Both the position numbers and the translations under genes were made by a program. 58,901 bases of DNA from Gracilaria domingensis (taxonomy: Eukaryota > Rhodophyta > Florideophyceae > Gracilariales > Gracilariaceae): NCBI GenBank assembly GCA_022539475.1, contig VCMS01000333.1:1-58901 (forward strand), read 5' to 3'. Numbering within the stretch: the stretch's first letter is position 1; the number at the start of each line of letters is the position of its first letter. Shown here one piece after another: positions 33,047 through 43,249 of this stretch. The notes beneath the pieces were generated by a model. The model was not told where the DNA came from and did no database searches. It saw nothing but the letters and a program-made list of their open reading frames with translations.

Positions 33047-36019
33047 CTAACTGGATGTGGTGGACTTCAATTGTGCAAAGATGTCCTGTGCCCTCTTCAT
33101 GCAGAGCTCCCATTCGCGTGTCAGTTGTTTGTCCCTATTTTCCCTGGCCAGAACGCTACCCTCGGCAACCATTGCGGAAAGAATATCGGCTGACTGGGAT
33201 GAACTTGGCAGCGGTTGACGAGTGTGAAATTTAGAGGAAAATGCGAGATTGGGAGAACTGTGATGATCGTTACCGTTCGGAATATCAGTGCTTACAACTT
33301 TCGAGTTATCGGATTGAAAATCTTGGTACCTCTGGACAACGATTGGGGTTAGTTCACTGAGGTACACGTCCATTTTGGAAGGATCATTGGATCGGGCGAT
33401 ACTTTCAGTAATGTTCGGGGCGCCTAGGATACGGTCGATGATACCAGTCCTTGCCGCTGGTGGGGGAGGTCGCGTATCCAACCGGAACAAGCCATTGAGA
33501 ACCCCGATGAGAGCCTGGCGGACCGGCGGTGTCGGATCCGAAAGGAGAGCAGTTGGAGCCTTTGGAGGTGGTAGCGAGGCTTGAGAAGATTGCGGTGGAG
33601 CTTTGGCGTGTGTCGAGTGAAGCGGGGCGACAATGTTGAGCTCAGGAGTTGCATAGGGAGTGTTTTGGGAAGAGCTTTTGACATCCCTCTTCTTCCTTGG
33701 GGGTGAAGGCATGAAATCATCTTCGTCACTATCGTCATTGTCATGCCGTTGGGATAGCGATTGGTTTTGGGCAGCCGGTACAAGAGCAGGTGGTTGAGAT
33801 AAGGAAGTGGGGGATATACGCGCATTGGCAGGCTTAGCTGGAGAATTCGGTTTAGATTCCGTTTGTTGCGGCGGAGGGTGGGAGTCGTGAACTAGAGGCG
33901 GAGTGGAAAGCCGGCTTCCGATCGCACTTGAAGAACTGCTGATTGATTGCTGTTCCGAAGGCCAAAAAAAGGTACGAGCTGAAGCGGGTTTCGATGGATT
34001 TGCGCGATACATGGTCTTGTAGGCCCGCAGTCGTTGATGAATAGAGCTTGTGTATTTCGGGAAGGGATAAGATTGAAAGCACTCCTGAAGATATCGGTGC
34101 ACGGCGTCCGGAGACAAAGTCAAAAAGGGCCTCACGTCTCGAGAGACAAGAGAGGCGTGGTAGGTGACATAAAAGCCACATTCCAGACCGGTCTGGAGCG
34201 GTTCTGGTTTCCCTATCCAGTGAACGGGGAGAAAGTTTTGAATATCATCTGCGCTTATGTCACCACCGCCTGGATATACCAATGAAAGGTACTTCATGAT
34301 GTTCTGTTCCATGCCTTTGTGTAGACTTTGTTTGGGTCCTAAACTGTCCAACCAAAAAATTGCTGCATTGGAATCGGTTTTAATGTTTGCGGGGAGACTG
34401 GCATTTTTGGGGGAGGATGGGTTCTTCTCTAGAAACCGAAGCAATTTCGGGAGACCGCAGATGATAGCGAGAGACCAGTGATTATTTCCGCATAACAGGA
34501 GCAGCGTGATCGAGGTGTGCCAAACTTTGTTGTGGGGATTGTGGTTGCTCTTGGAATATCTCTCAACTTTCTGAATGAGCTGGGTTTTGGCGTTCTTGCC
34601 AATCCTTTTGAAGGGTTTATCGAACCATCCGGTAAGGTAAGCGGAGTCCAACACGTAGACGTCAGAGAGAGTAGTGGACGACCAGTTGTTAAGATAGTAC
34701 AACGTAAACATAACGCAGTCTTCAGTTGCCATGGAGAGTCGCTCGATACGATTTGCGTCGCTGTTCCACAAAGTGAAAGTCACTTGCAGAACACCACCGT
34801 GCAACATGGCGGCTACTTCGGAGTACTTTGAACTTTCGTACTTCGTGATTGCGTCGATTACTAGCTCTGCGAGATCAAAAGATCGAGCTTCTTGTCCTCG
34901 CTTCTTCATTTCATCTAGTTTCAGGCGTACTAAAGAGATCACCTCCAGTTTATCCTCGCCAATATCAAGAGCAGTGGCGTTAGAACCAGTACCGTTGCAT
35001 TCCTTCTTCGCTTTCTCCACGCTTTCCTTCACCTTATTTTCGAGCTCTTCGACCAGCTTCATCGTCCCCATTTGCTTCCAAGTAATGAACGATTCCCATC
35101 CAGGGGGAGCGTCAGTGAAAGTGGTAGCGTCATTGTTGCGGTTCTTTCTCTTCCGGCCACGCTTCTTACCATCCACTTCGTGTCCCGTTGAGTCCGAAAA
35201 TACACAAGTGAACGGAAACCCTCCGCGCCGTCGTGTAACCCACAACAACACTGTGTTCTTAATCTTTTCGACGGTCCAATTTCGAACAGTGTTCAACGAA
35301 CTTTTGTTGAATCTCACCGGACCAGTGGCCTCGAGGTAGTAGAGGTCATCGAGGACATCCGCTTTGAGAAGGTGTTCAGCCCCTGTCATATAACCCTTCT
35401 TCGTAGGGTCCGAAGGGCTCTCATCAATGAAAGCAATGGCGAATTTGTTTCGGCCTTTCGCATCCTTCTGAAGTTCCGCATAAGTGTCCAAGAGCTTGTT
35501 CTGCGTCATGGCTGACAGCTTTTTCTTCCCTATTTCGCGAATTCTCATCGTCTCCTGCCAAACCCAATACCTCTTCAGCCGGCCAAACAAGCCGACTTGT
35601 TGGATAATGTCGTAAGGAACTGGTCGAGGGTTGGTTGTCTCAACATGGAACGCCAACAAAGGCTCGTGAGTTATGAGATTGAGTTTCGTGTCAAACTCCT
35701 TGAGATCCCGAACATCTATTTCCTGATACGGGAGAAACAGGATATGTTTCGTTTGAGCGGCTAATAGGAGACGATGTCCTCCGCTCACCACCATAAGTTT
35801 ACCGCACAGGATTCCAAGAGTTCCGCGAATGACAAGGAGAGGTTGACTCGTCTGGTAGGCCGACGGTGGCCCCATTTCTTCGGATAGAATTTGAAGATAG
35901 GTCACGGAGGAGTAGCGGCCAACGATAGGGCCTAGAAAGAGATCTATGCTGGCGAAGAAAATGGGGCCACAACGCGCTTCTAGTATGCGGTCGTGGACTT
36001 TGGAAGAAAACGAAGTCAT
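33047..36019 (-). CDS. Ulp1-like C48 cysteine protease, copy 1
   Basis: The frame encodes 990 residues and starts at the ATG that aligns with copy 2. Ulp1/SENP proteases process SUMO or related ubiquitin-like proteins. The catalytic set is visible: His514 in 'CGNNHWSLA', Asp558 in 'FWLDSLGPKQ', Gln609 and Cys614 in 'LQTGLECGFYV'. The order H-D-Q-C and the Q-x-x-x-E-C-G spacing fit C48. A conserved 500-residue N-terminal half follows no family I know. A Lys/Arg stretch near 285-294 ('KKRGRKRKNR') is a likely NLS, and a Ser/Pro-rich linker and short C-terminal helical region follow the protease domain. The gene is intact and convergent with the recombinase. Its substrate may be SUMO on the recombinase or on host chromatin. 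Confidence 0.8.
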   Translation of the reverse strand: MTSFSSKVHDRILEARCGPIFFASIDLFLGPIVGRYSSVTYLQILSEEMGPPSAYQTSQPLLVIRGTLGILCGKLMVVSGGHRLLLAAQTKHILFLPYQEIDVRDLKEFDTKLNLITHEPLLAFHVETTNPRPVPYDIIQQVGLFGRLKRYWVWQETMRIREIGKKKLSAMTQNKLLDTYAELQKDAKGRNKFAIAFIDESPSDPTKKGYMTGAEHLLKADVLDDLYYLEATGPVRFNKSSLNTVRNWTVEKIKNTVLLWVTRRRGGFPFTCVFSDSTGHEVDGKKRGRKRKNRNNDATTFTDAPPGWESFITWKQMGTMKLVEELENKVKESVEKAKKECNGTGSNATALDIGEDKLEVISLVRLKLDEMKKRGQEARSFDLAELVIDAITKYESSKYSEVAAMLHGGVLQVTFTLWNSDANRIERLSMATEDCVMFTLYYLNNWSSTTLSDVYVLDSAYLTGWFDKPFKRIGKNAKTQLIQKVERYSKSNHNPHNKVWHTSITLLLLCGNNHWSLAIICGLPKLLRFLEKNPSSPKNASLPANIKTDSNAAIFWLDSLGPKQSLHKGMEQNIMKYLSLVYPGGGDISADDIQNFLPVHWIGKPEPLQTGLECGFYVTYHASLVSRDVRPFLTLSPDAVHRYLQECFQSYPFPKYTSSIHQRLRAYKTMYRANPSKPASARTFFWPSEQQSISSSSSAIGSRLSTPPLVHDSHPPPQQTESKPNSPAKPANARISPTSLSQPPALVPAAQNQSLSQRHDNDDSDEDDFMPSPPRKKRDVKSSSQNTPYATPELNIVAPLHSTHAKAPPQSSQASLPPPKAPTALLSDPTPPVRQALIGVLNGLFRLDTRPPPPAARTGIIDRILGAPNITESIARSNDPSKMDVYLSELTPIVVQRYQDFQSDNSKVVSTDIPNGNDHHSSPNLAFSSKFHTRQPLPSSSQSADILSAMVAEGSVLARENRDKQLTREWELCMKRAQDIFAQLKSTTSS

Positions 36020-36299
36020 GATGCGGGAGCGAGATAGGTTGGAGACGTTATCGCGAATAACACGATAGGAAACAGCGGTGCGTGATTCTTAGACCGAATG
36101 AGATGCGAAGGTGCGTACAAGTTATATGTGCGAACGCCGAAACAACGCGAGTATTATGTGTAGCTGATATGTGATACCTGACGCGGTGCAGATATTGGGT
36201 GTGTCGGTGAAAGAGAGCATGAGAAGAGAATGGGCGGAAGGACAGGAGAGGTGGCATAGGAAGCATGGCAACGATAGAGAGTTATGGAGCTCTCGCCGC

Positions 36300-36780
36300 C
36301 CCGCATTGCAGGAAAGATTCCTGTATTTCGAAATATAAACATGTGATTGGTTGAAATGCAGGAATGTTTCCTGTAATTCGGTCGTGCGGCGGAGTGAAGG
36401 CGGTTGAGTTGAGGAGACCGTGCATGACAGTACTACAGAGTGGAGATACAGCAGTGCACACGTGAGCAGTGCGTACATGTGTACTGACCATGCATTGTGG
36501 CATGAAAGTAGATGCCGTGATGGGGGTCATAATTTCGAAATAAACATCCAAATAAATGCCACCCAGTGCGCTGGCGGAGTTGGCGTGCGATAGAGAGGCA
36601 GCGGCGGAGGAGCTGTACTTATAGGCATCGTACAAGTAGTGCACGTGAGTGGCCACCTGTACTCTCTGTACTCTCTTGCGGTGTAAGTATGGCACTTGGA
36701 GATATATGCATAATTACAGCCGACAGTGTCAAAAGTGTAGTGTATTGCAGGAAAGATTCCTGCAGGAAAGATTCCTGCAT
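36300..36780. promoter_or_regulatory. Palindromic 17-bp sites upstream of protease gene
   Basis: Copies of GCAGGAAAGATTCCTG[CT] or GCAGGAATGTTTCCTGT lie at 36308, 36358, 36747 and 36762; the last two overlap by two bases. They stand 0.3-0.75 kb upstream of the protease start on its 5' side. Confidence 0.65.
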
Positions 36781-37720
36781 TTCGAGGAACATTCGTCACC
36801 CAAAGCGCCTCTGATGAGAAACTAAACGCGGATGTGCTAGAGCTCCTGTGCGGTAGGGAACTATGCGATTCAGAAAGCATGTAGGCAGCGTAAGCGTTGA
36901 TAGAGTTGTATTGTTGATTGAATGTTGTGTAGTACGCTAGAAAGCAATGGCTGTATTGTGATTCTTATACGCTGAATATCACATGATGTGATCAGCAAAT
37001 ACCGTCACAATATGACGGGGATCTCCGCTGAGAGAGAAAGCTTATGTATGAGAAGGAGAGACATGTACTGCACAAGAGTGCATGAATAAGAAACTTAGTT
37101 TCTGTGGCGGTGGGCGCCGTCCTCTGTTTTGCAAGAAACATATAGTACATCATTAAACAAGTTATGTTTGTCTGTGTCTCTTTATGGGTGTAACAGGCTA
37201 ATTCCGGCGTGCTACAGAACGTTTCTCTTGAAAGAAGCGTTCTCTCGCTAGGAAGGCCAAAAGTTATGTTTAATGATGTACTGAGGCTTATGTATATGTT
37301 CCTGACTACTTAATGTCTGAGAAATATATGCGCAAGCCAGACTGCTTCCTGTAAGACTCCGCTGTGGAGCGGCGAATTCAGGAGTCAGTGACATGTATGC
37401 TGTTTGCAGTTGCCGGCCTGACGTATTGCCTACCGTCGATTGTAACAGGCTTCGATGTGTACCGAGAAACTAGCGAGGAAGGTTTTATCTATCTCTTCGA
37501 TGATGGATCTAACAGCTTCATGCTGGCGTGGTACAGCATGGCTACGTTGAGTGAAGCATTGTCCCAGTAGGAAGGTAGAAACAGTTTCAGGCCGATTTGT
37601 ACTCAGCGTCCTTAATAGGTAGAACTTGTCGTTCAGGAAGAGTGGGCAAAAACGTCAGTCACGACAAGGTTCTCATAGGGCATCTGAGACGAAAATAGGA
37701 CGAGCTTCTTTTACCTGTTT
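36781..37720. other. Divergent intergenic region, copy 1
   Basis: No gene is recognised. It includes the small inverted-repeat element listed at 37146-37281. Confidence 0.45.
37146..37281. mobile_element. Short inverted-repeat (MITE-like) element
   Basis: GTACATCATTAAAC at 37146 and its exact inverse at 37268-37281 bound about 136 bp that hold an inner hairpin (GAACGTTTCTC...GAAGCGTTC). It is absent from the matching part of copy 2, so it may be a later insertion. Confidence 0.5.
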
Positions 37721-38190
37721 GCAGGAAAGATTCCTGCATTTAGTATATCCTGAATAGCTCGCTCAGGATGTGAGGAACATGTGACGACGAGGCGTGTAGG
37801 AGTGCAGAAGTAATCCTCGCATTTGGCCCGTTTGCCGGAATGATTCCTGCATTCAATATTTCCTGAAGAGCTCACCGGAGCGTGAGCCGGATGTCAGAAT
37901 GCAGGAATCATTCCTGCAGAGCGGTTGTGATTAAAACATATGGTGAATTACAGATCATGCACGCTAAGTATATCCTGAATAGCTCGCTCAGGATGGGACG
38001 AACGGGTGACGACGAGGCTTGTAGGAGTGCCAATGTAATCCTTTCACTTGACCCGTTTGCAGGAATGATTCCTGCATTCAATATTTCCTGAAGAGCTCAC
38101 TGCCGCGTGAGCTGTGTGTCAGAATGCAGGAATCATTCCTGCAGAGCGGTTGTGATGAAGACATATGGTGATTTACAGATCATGCACACT
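37721..38190 (+). repeat. 225-bp tandem duplication carrying palindromic sites
   Basis: Two units start at 37744 and 37969 (TATATCCTGAATAGCTC). Each carries two 17-bp palindromes (37834 and 37901; 38059 and 38126), and another site at 37721 precedes them. The arrangement multiplies the site upstream of the unknown-protein gene. Confidence 0.7.
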
Positions 38191-38325
38191 GACACGTGCA
38201 GTGTAAGCCAGGGGGTGTGATTCGGGCTATAAGACGCGAAGCCGTCGGTTCCCCGGGCTACGCGAGCATCTCGCTTAGAGAGGGCAGTGCGATTTATTAA
38301 GAAATATTTTCTTCAAAAAAGGGAG
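38190..38325 (+). promoter_or_regulatory. TATA-hairpin module 1
   Basis: A CAGTGTAAGCCAGGGGG box is followed by TATAAG at 38228. An A/T-rich stem (ATTTATTA...) starts 64 bp downstream at about 38292. A palindromic site follows at 38373. Confidence 0.55.
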
Positions 38326-38499
38326 CCGGGCCCCAAAAACGTGGCACTGCACGGTGTACAGGGGGTCAGAATGCAGGAATCTTTCCTGCACAGCGGGCGG
38401 GCGCCAAAAACGTGGCACTGTATCTCACGGTGTGCAGGGTGTCGGAATGCAGGAATCTTTCCTGCTCAGCGTTCGGGCTGAATTACAGATCGAGTAAGC

Positions 38500-38631
38500 T
38501 GACACACGCAGTGTAAGCCAGGGGGGGAGATTGGGGCTATAAAAGGCGAAACCGTCGCTTCCCAAGCCTGCACGAGCATCTCGCTTCTGGAGGGCAGTGA
38601 GTTTTATTAAAGAGTATTTCCCGTAATAAAA
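38500..38631 (+). promoter_or_regulatory. TATA-hairpin module 2
   Basis: This is a near copy of module 1: CAGTGTAAGCCAGGGGG, TATAAAA at 38538, and a hairpin TTTTATTA/TAATAAAA at 38602-38631, 64 bp from the TATA. It is the closest core promoter to the unknown-protein gene in copy 1. Confidence 0.6.
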
Positions 38632-38740
38632 TGGGGTCGCCCGCAAAAGTTTGGGAAACTTTTTGAGTGCCCGATGTGTTTGGACGCCACCTCCCAATCT
38701 ACATGGGGCTTTGTATTTCGACACCGTCGGAGCTGCACCA

Positions 38741-39105
38741 CTCTGTGAGGCACCCCTGCTGTTTGAGATCGTCGCGAAGCTAGCGCTCGTTGTAACCGCC
38801 GCCACTGCCACACCCTCGAAGCGCCACCACTCTGTGAGGCCAGAACCACCGCTGTTTGAGATCGTCGCGAAGCTGGCGCTCGCTGTCACCGCCGCCACCG
38901 CCACACCGTCGGAACCATCACTCTGTGAGGCCAGAACCACCGCTGTTTGAGATCGTCGCGAAGCTGGCGCTCGCTGTCACCGCAGCCACCGCTACACCGT
39001 CCGAGCGCCACCACTCTGTGAGGCCAGAACGACCGCTGTGTGAGATCGACGCGAAGCTAGCGCTCGCTGTAACCGCCGCCACCGCCCGAGAGAAGGACGC
39101 AACGG
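38741..39105 (+). repeat. About 91-bp tandem repeat, four units
   Basis: Units begin with CTCTGTGAGG at 38741, 38830, 38921 and 39014 and hold GAGATCGTCGCGAAGCT and ACCGCCGCCACCGCCAC. The DNA is very GC-rich. Copy 2 has no counterpart. Confidence 0.75.
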
Positions 39106-39283
39106 CCCAACCCTGGACGCAGGAGCAAGGCTCGCTGTGACTGACGCCACTACTCTGAGGGAAGGGCTCAACGGCTCAACCGCACCACTCTGGACGCAGG
39201 AACAAGGCCCGCGGAGACTGATGCCAACGAGCTCAGAGAACGACGCAACCGTACCACCCTGGACGCAGACGCAAGGCCTGCGG

Positions 39284-39420
39284 CCTAGGAGAACGACGCA
39301 AGGGCACGAACTTGGTCGTAGAAGCGAGGCCAAGGGCCTAGGAGAACGACGCAAGGGCACGAACTTGGACGCAGAAGCGAGGCCAACGGCCTAGGAGAAC
39401 GACGCAAAGGCAGCGGCGTT
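39284..39420 (+). repeat. 53-bp tandem repeat, about 2.5 units
   Basis: Units begin with CCTAGGAGAACGACGCA at 39284, 39337 and 39390. They lie just upstream of the unknown-protein gene in copy 1. Confidence 0.75.
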
Positions 39421-39669
39421 GGAGATCGTGTGACGCCAGCAGTTGTCGACATCGACTTCGAAGTACCATCTGTGGCACGGACGGTCGCGCCATTGGAGAC
39501 AGACACGACGCAACAACCTGTGGAGACCGACGCAAGGCCGAGCGACACCATCACGACCGGACCTGATAGGGACCACACCGGGAAGCGAGAACGGCGCTCC
39601 CATCTAGTTGTCACATCAGCGCTATCTGGAACCAACGCTCCCACAGTTTGTGACGCAGGCCATCGAGAA

Positions 39670-41694
39670 ATGGAAGGGTCAACGAAGAAAAGGATCGGAA
39701 ATTTTATGGGAACTGTTGGAAGACCACTACAAGTGCTGGTAGAGCGAAGTGTGGCAGAGGGATTCGCAGGGTTCTGTTCAGGAACCTCGAAATGTGTTGC
39801 TTGGAAAGCCGCGTATGATGGCCTCATTGAAGGATTCGGATTTGGAATCGCAGCGCATGGTATAACTCCAAGTGAGTTCTCATCTATCTATGGTCATCTG
39901 AAGGGAACGGATGATGATGGAGATGTACGCACAGGACTACGTTCGCAACATGTACCAACAACACTGAATGAAGTATATCGTGGTCCAAAGAATTCAGCGT
40001 GTCTAGTACGACTTGCCGAAAGACCGAAAGCAAATGAAACTCTGGAATCACTGATTGTGGCGCATCAGTATGTGATAAGCACAGTTCTGGAAAGAGGAAT
40101 TGTCGAGGAGGCTCACGGCAGAGATTGTTCGGAGATGAAGCTTTCTGAACATCCGCTTGTACTGACAACCGTATCATGTCGCTTCAAGATAGAGATCCCC
40201 AAGCTCACTGGAATGCAGGACTTTCTTCGTGTGTTGGATGAGACTTTGGAAACGGTAGATGTCGGAATGGAACGCAGTTTACTGCTGTCCAAGAAGCGAA
40301 GTTTTCCGTCCCACGGATTTCCGATATGGCAAAGTGGATGGTCCCGGAATGTGCGGGAATCTTGCGAACGAAAAGTATGTGGGTCTTTCATCGTGTATAC
40401 CTTGCTACCGACACCTACGGGGGGGTTCTTGGCTGCCGCAATGGGGAAGGTTGGTGTATACGTGACGGTGACCGAGCAAGTTATACACGGATTCTCCAGT
40501 AAGAGAGGGCAGCGTGGTCTTTACTACGAATATGTTCCGCCTTTGAATCCAATGGAACCGTCGCAGTGCAGGACATATTACATGACTATTGGCACCAGTA
40601 TAGTGGTACCGAGCACGTTTGCTGTTCGCTTCGGTGCCCATGAACGGCATGGAGTGCAAGTGTTTGGATATCTCGTAGAATCGAGAGGAACCCTTTCGAA
40701 GCGGATGTGCTTCTTGCGGAGGGAGGATTTGGAGCTATATGAGGAAATCGACGAGTACGAGGAACCTATGGAAGTTATCGAGGAACTGGATGAGGGGCGT
40801 GCATTTGAAACAGTAGATTGGTCTGTATTTTCACAGAGATTTGAGGGTGGGAGGGATGGCGTTGTGGGAACCATACTCTCCACGTTGGATGTGAACCTCA
40901 CCACGCCGGCTCGGAAACGTCTTGTTGAAAAGATGTACAAAGCACTTCCCCCTGGGAAGAACGTGAAGGATATGTACGCCGTGAATCCTGTGTTGCGATT
41001 AGTGCACTTTGATGAGAGCGTCATGTACCGAGACGACACTGACGCACCGGAGCAGCGAATGTGGATCGGGGATGGGGAGGAATGGATGGTGGATGACGTG
41101 CCGTACAGGTATATCGAACGTATGCTGAAAGGCAAAATAAGTTTCCCGTTCTCCCTCGGCAGAATTCATGATGCTGTAAGAAAGAAGATGGACACGCATC
41201 GAAAGGCAGGCAAGGGGATTAAAATGTCTGACGGTTTGGAAAGCGTTGAGAACGGATCTGAGAGCGAACGGTCTGTGGGAGACGGATCTGATGGAAATAC
41301 CTCGGAAGATGAAGTTATATTGGAGGAGTGTAGTGGATCGGAGAAAGATGGAGGCGAGGACGGTTATAGTGATGGTGAAGGAGCTACTGGAGAGGATGTC
41401 AATGGTGGTGAAGCGGAAGCTAATGCTAGTGCAGCGGGAGCTAATACTGTTGAAGGGGAGGACAAGTTGGGAGAAAATGCTGGTGAAGAAGAGGAGAATG
41501 GTAGTGAAGGAGAAGTCATTGGTGGTGAAGGGGGTGACAGGTCGGAAGATAATGCTAATGATGAAGAAGAGAACGCTAGTAGAGAAGGAGAAGGTACTGA
41601 TGGGGAAGACGGTGAGGGGGATGGAGCTGGTGAAGGAGGTGAGGGGGAAGGAGATTCTGGTGAAGGAGAAAACGTTTCTGGTGAAGGAGAATAA
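39670..41694 (+). CDS. Element protein of unknown function (ORF3), copy 1
   Basis: The frame encodes 674 residues from the ATG at 39670, which aligns with the start of copy 2. It runs 80 codons further upstream, but that part overlaps tandem-repeat DNA and has no match in copy 2. Conserved blocks shared with copy 2 include 'PLQVLVER', 'WKAAYDGLIEGFGFGIAAH', 'ITPSEFSSIY', 'RNVRESCERKVCGSFIVYTL', 'VVPSTFAVRFGAHE' and 'EEWMVDDVPYRYIE'. I recognise no domain. The last 130 residues are a highly acidic Gly/Glu/Ser tail that is repeat-rich at DNA level and is not conserved in sequence. It may be a DNA- or chromatin-binding partner of the recombinase, which is a guess. Confidence 0.75.
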   Translation: MEGSTKKRIGNFMGTVGRPLQVLVERSVAEGFAGFCSGTSKCVAWKAAYDGLIEGFGFGIAAHGITPSEFSSIYGHLKGTDDDGDVRTGLRSQHVPTTLNEVYRGPKNSACLVRLAERPKANETLESLIVAHQYVISTVLERGIVEEAHGRDCSEMKLSEHPLVLTTVSCRFKIEIPKLTGMQDFLRVLDETLETVDVGMERSLLLSKKRSFPSHGFPIWQSGWSRNVRESCERKVCGSFIVYTLLPTPTGGFLAAAMGKVGVYVTVTEQVIHGFSSKRGQRGLYYEYVPPLNPMEPSQCRTYYMTIGTSIVVPSTFAVRFGAHERHGVQVFGYLVESRGTLSKRMCFLRREDLELYEEIDEYEEPMEVIEELDEGRAFETVDWSVFSQRFEGGRDGVVGTILSTLDVNLTTPARKRLVEKMYKALPPGKNVKDMYAVNPVLRLVHFDESVMYRDDTDAPEQRMWIGDGEEWMVDDVPYRYIERMLKGKISFPFSLGRIHDAVRKKMDTHRKAGKGIKMSDGLESVENGSESERSVGDGSDGNTSEDEVILEECSGSEKDGGEDGYSDGEGATGEDVNGGEAEANASAAGANTVEGEDKLGENAGEEEENGSEGEVIGGEGGDRSEDNANDEEENASREGEGTDGEDGEGDGAGEGGEGEGDSGEGENVSGEGE

Positions 41695-42053
41695 AATGCA
41701 GGTGGTTGAAAATGTTCATAAGTGGTTGCAAGCACGTTATGGAGGCAGGAAATTTTAACGTTTCTAAAATAGTTTTAAGGGACCTGAGTTTCATGAACCA
41801 TAGAAACGAACGGCCGTAGAGAACAGAAAATTATGAGACGCTTTCAGTAAAAAATCTTCCCAGAGTGAACCATATTTGCGTAAGGCGTAGTAGCAATGAG
41901 AATACGACTGGGATGTAGTTGGTTCACCCTCTTAGTTCAGATAAGTATACAGGCCGTAGTCCGGATAGTCTTATGTGCGCGAACTATACAAGCAGAGAAT
42001 CGAAAAGACAGAGATATCTCATTCATAGAAACCACTCCACTGAACGAACGAAA

Positions 42054-42440
42054 ATGAACGTTGAAGGTGAGGTTGTGAATAATAGATGGACGGTTGGAAA
42101 GAAATTGTACTATTCGGATAAAGCCACAGTATATGAAGCTAGTGACGCACTTAATCCCGGAAGCCAGTCTGTGATTAAGTTCGCCGTTGCTTACGGTACG
42201 GATGAAGATGGACAAGAGCATGTTTCCGGAAAACTGTTTGATTCTTTCGAGATTCTAAGGGATATAAAACTGGGGGATGTCAGCCTACGAGTTCCGCAAG
42301 TGTATGAAACAGGAGTTCATTCAACCATTAGGTATGTGGTTATGCAACAATTACATGCCACATTGTATGAGCATTTGTATTGGTCAAACAACCATCTTCC
42401 TACAACAACCATTCTAAAAGTTGCGTTCCAAGTATTAGGG
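42054..42440 (+). pseudogene. Protein kinase N-lobe, cut by element copy 2
   Basis: From the ATG at 42054 about 129 residues fit a CK1/VRK-type kinase N-lobe. They include 'RWTVGKKLYYSDKATVYEA' (glycine-loop region, lacking the usual glycines), 'SVIKFAV' (VAIK-like Lys), 'FDSFEILRDI' (helix C Glu) and 'RYVVMQQLHATL' (hinge). The frame ends in 'AFQVL', just before the catalytic loop, where G-rich DNA and then the left end of copy 2 begin. The C-lobe is not found nearby. The position, directly after ORF3, matches the kinase remnant of copy 2 at 56955-58098, so this is probably an element gene. Confidence 0.6.
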
Positions 42441-42471
42441 GGGGATTTTTAGGGGGGGAATTAGGGGTGGG
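42436..42471 (+). other. G-rich junction before copy 2
   Basis: Runs of seven G separated by ATTTTTA, then AATTAGGGGTGGG, lead directly into the shared left end. Copy 1 is also preceded by GGGG. It may be part of the target or filler added on insertion. Confidence 0.5.
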
Positions 42472-42500
42472 TTGTAGCGTCTATAATATATATGTTTAGG

Positions 42501-43045
42501 TTTCACACCATTTAGGTAGAGGTTGATTAAGAGCAAACAGAGCAAGCATTTATGGAGGGGCGTGGATTTGGGGATTTTTGGATTTTTAATTGCGGCGGGA
42601 TTTTTTGTTTTGGAGGATTTTGTGGATTTAGGGCATTTAGAGATTTTTTAAATTGATGAGCATGGCGGGATTCATGAGATATAGAGATTTTGCGTTTTTA
42701 GCAGATTTTTGGATTTTAAAAATTAAGCGCATTTAGCAGATACAGCGCATTCATGGATTTAGTAGTTATAGAGAGTATAGAGAATTTAGAGATTTAGGAG
42801 ATTCATCAGATTAAGCGTTTTAGATGATTTAGAAGGTTTAGAAAATATAGGGATTCACTGGATACACAGATGTACGGTTTTTACTAATTTACAAGCTTTA
42901 GCAAATTAAAGAATTTTGGAAAATTATCAGATCTACGGATTTAACGGATTAAGCGGTTATAGGGAATTTTTAAAATATAGGGATGTATGTGATTTAATAA
43001 GATAGAGCCGATTTTGGGATTTATTTGTTTAGGACAATTTAAGGA
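42501..43045 (+). repeat. Degenerate GATTTAG-type array at left end, copy 2
   Basis: This is the counterpart of 26340-26960. The first 250 bp are nearly the same; later units differ by many small changes and the array is shorter. Confidence 0.7.
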
Positions 43046-43083
43046 TTACACGTTGGTCAAGTACCAGAGAGCGGATGTGGATT

Positions 43084-43121
43084 GCAGGAATGGTTCGTGA
43101 GATTGCAGGAATGATTCCTGC
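43084..43121. promoter_or_regulatory. Palindromic site and half site, copy 2
   Basis: GCAGGAATGATTCCTGC at 43105-43121 and a degraded copy at 43084-43100 match the pair in copy 1. Confidence 0.65.
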
Positions 43122-43249
43122 GATCGGGTTCGAAACTCGGAAATCCTTCCTGCAGTTGTGGGTGTGACGTGGACACGGCACAGACGTTGACTTTTTGGAC
43201 TGGGTGTTGTACGTGGTACTGTCACACACGTATTAGAAAATGGTATTAA

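Larger units (their letters stand above)
26311..42471 (+). mobile_element. Large tyrosine-recombinase/Ulp1 transposon, copy 1
   Basis: The left end is set by sequence shared with 42472 onward (TTGTAGCGTCTATAATATAT). Both ends follow a run of G. Gene order is tyrosine recombinase (29217, +), Ulp1-like protease (36019, -), unknown protein (39670, +) and the N-terminal part of a kinase gene (42054, +). No reverse transcriptase, DDE transposase or polymerase is seen, so it is closest to Crypton-type elements, with unusually large cargo. The right end is not seen: copy 2 begins inside the kinase gene, so the rest of copy 1 should lie beyond copy 2. I found no terminal inverted repeats, as expected for Cryptons. 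Confidence 0.75.

Noticed and set aside
41364..41735. Ser/Pro-rich minus-strand frame at the ORF3 tail
   Set aside because: It is the complement of the Gly/Glu repeat tail of ORF3.
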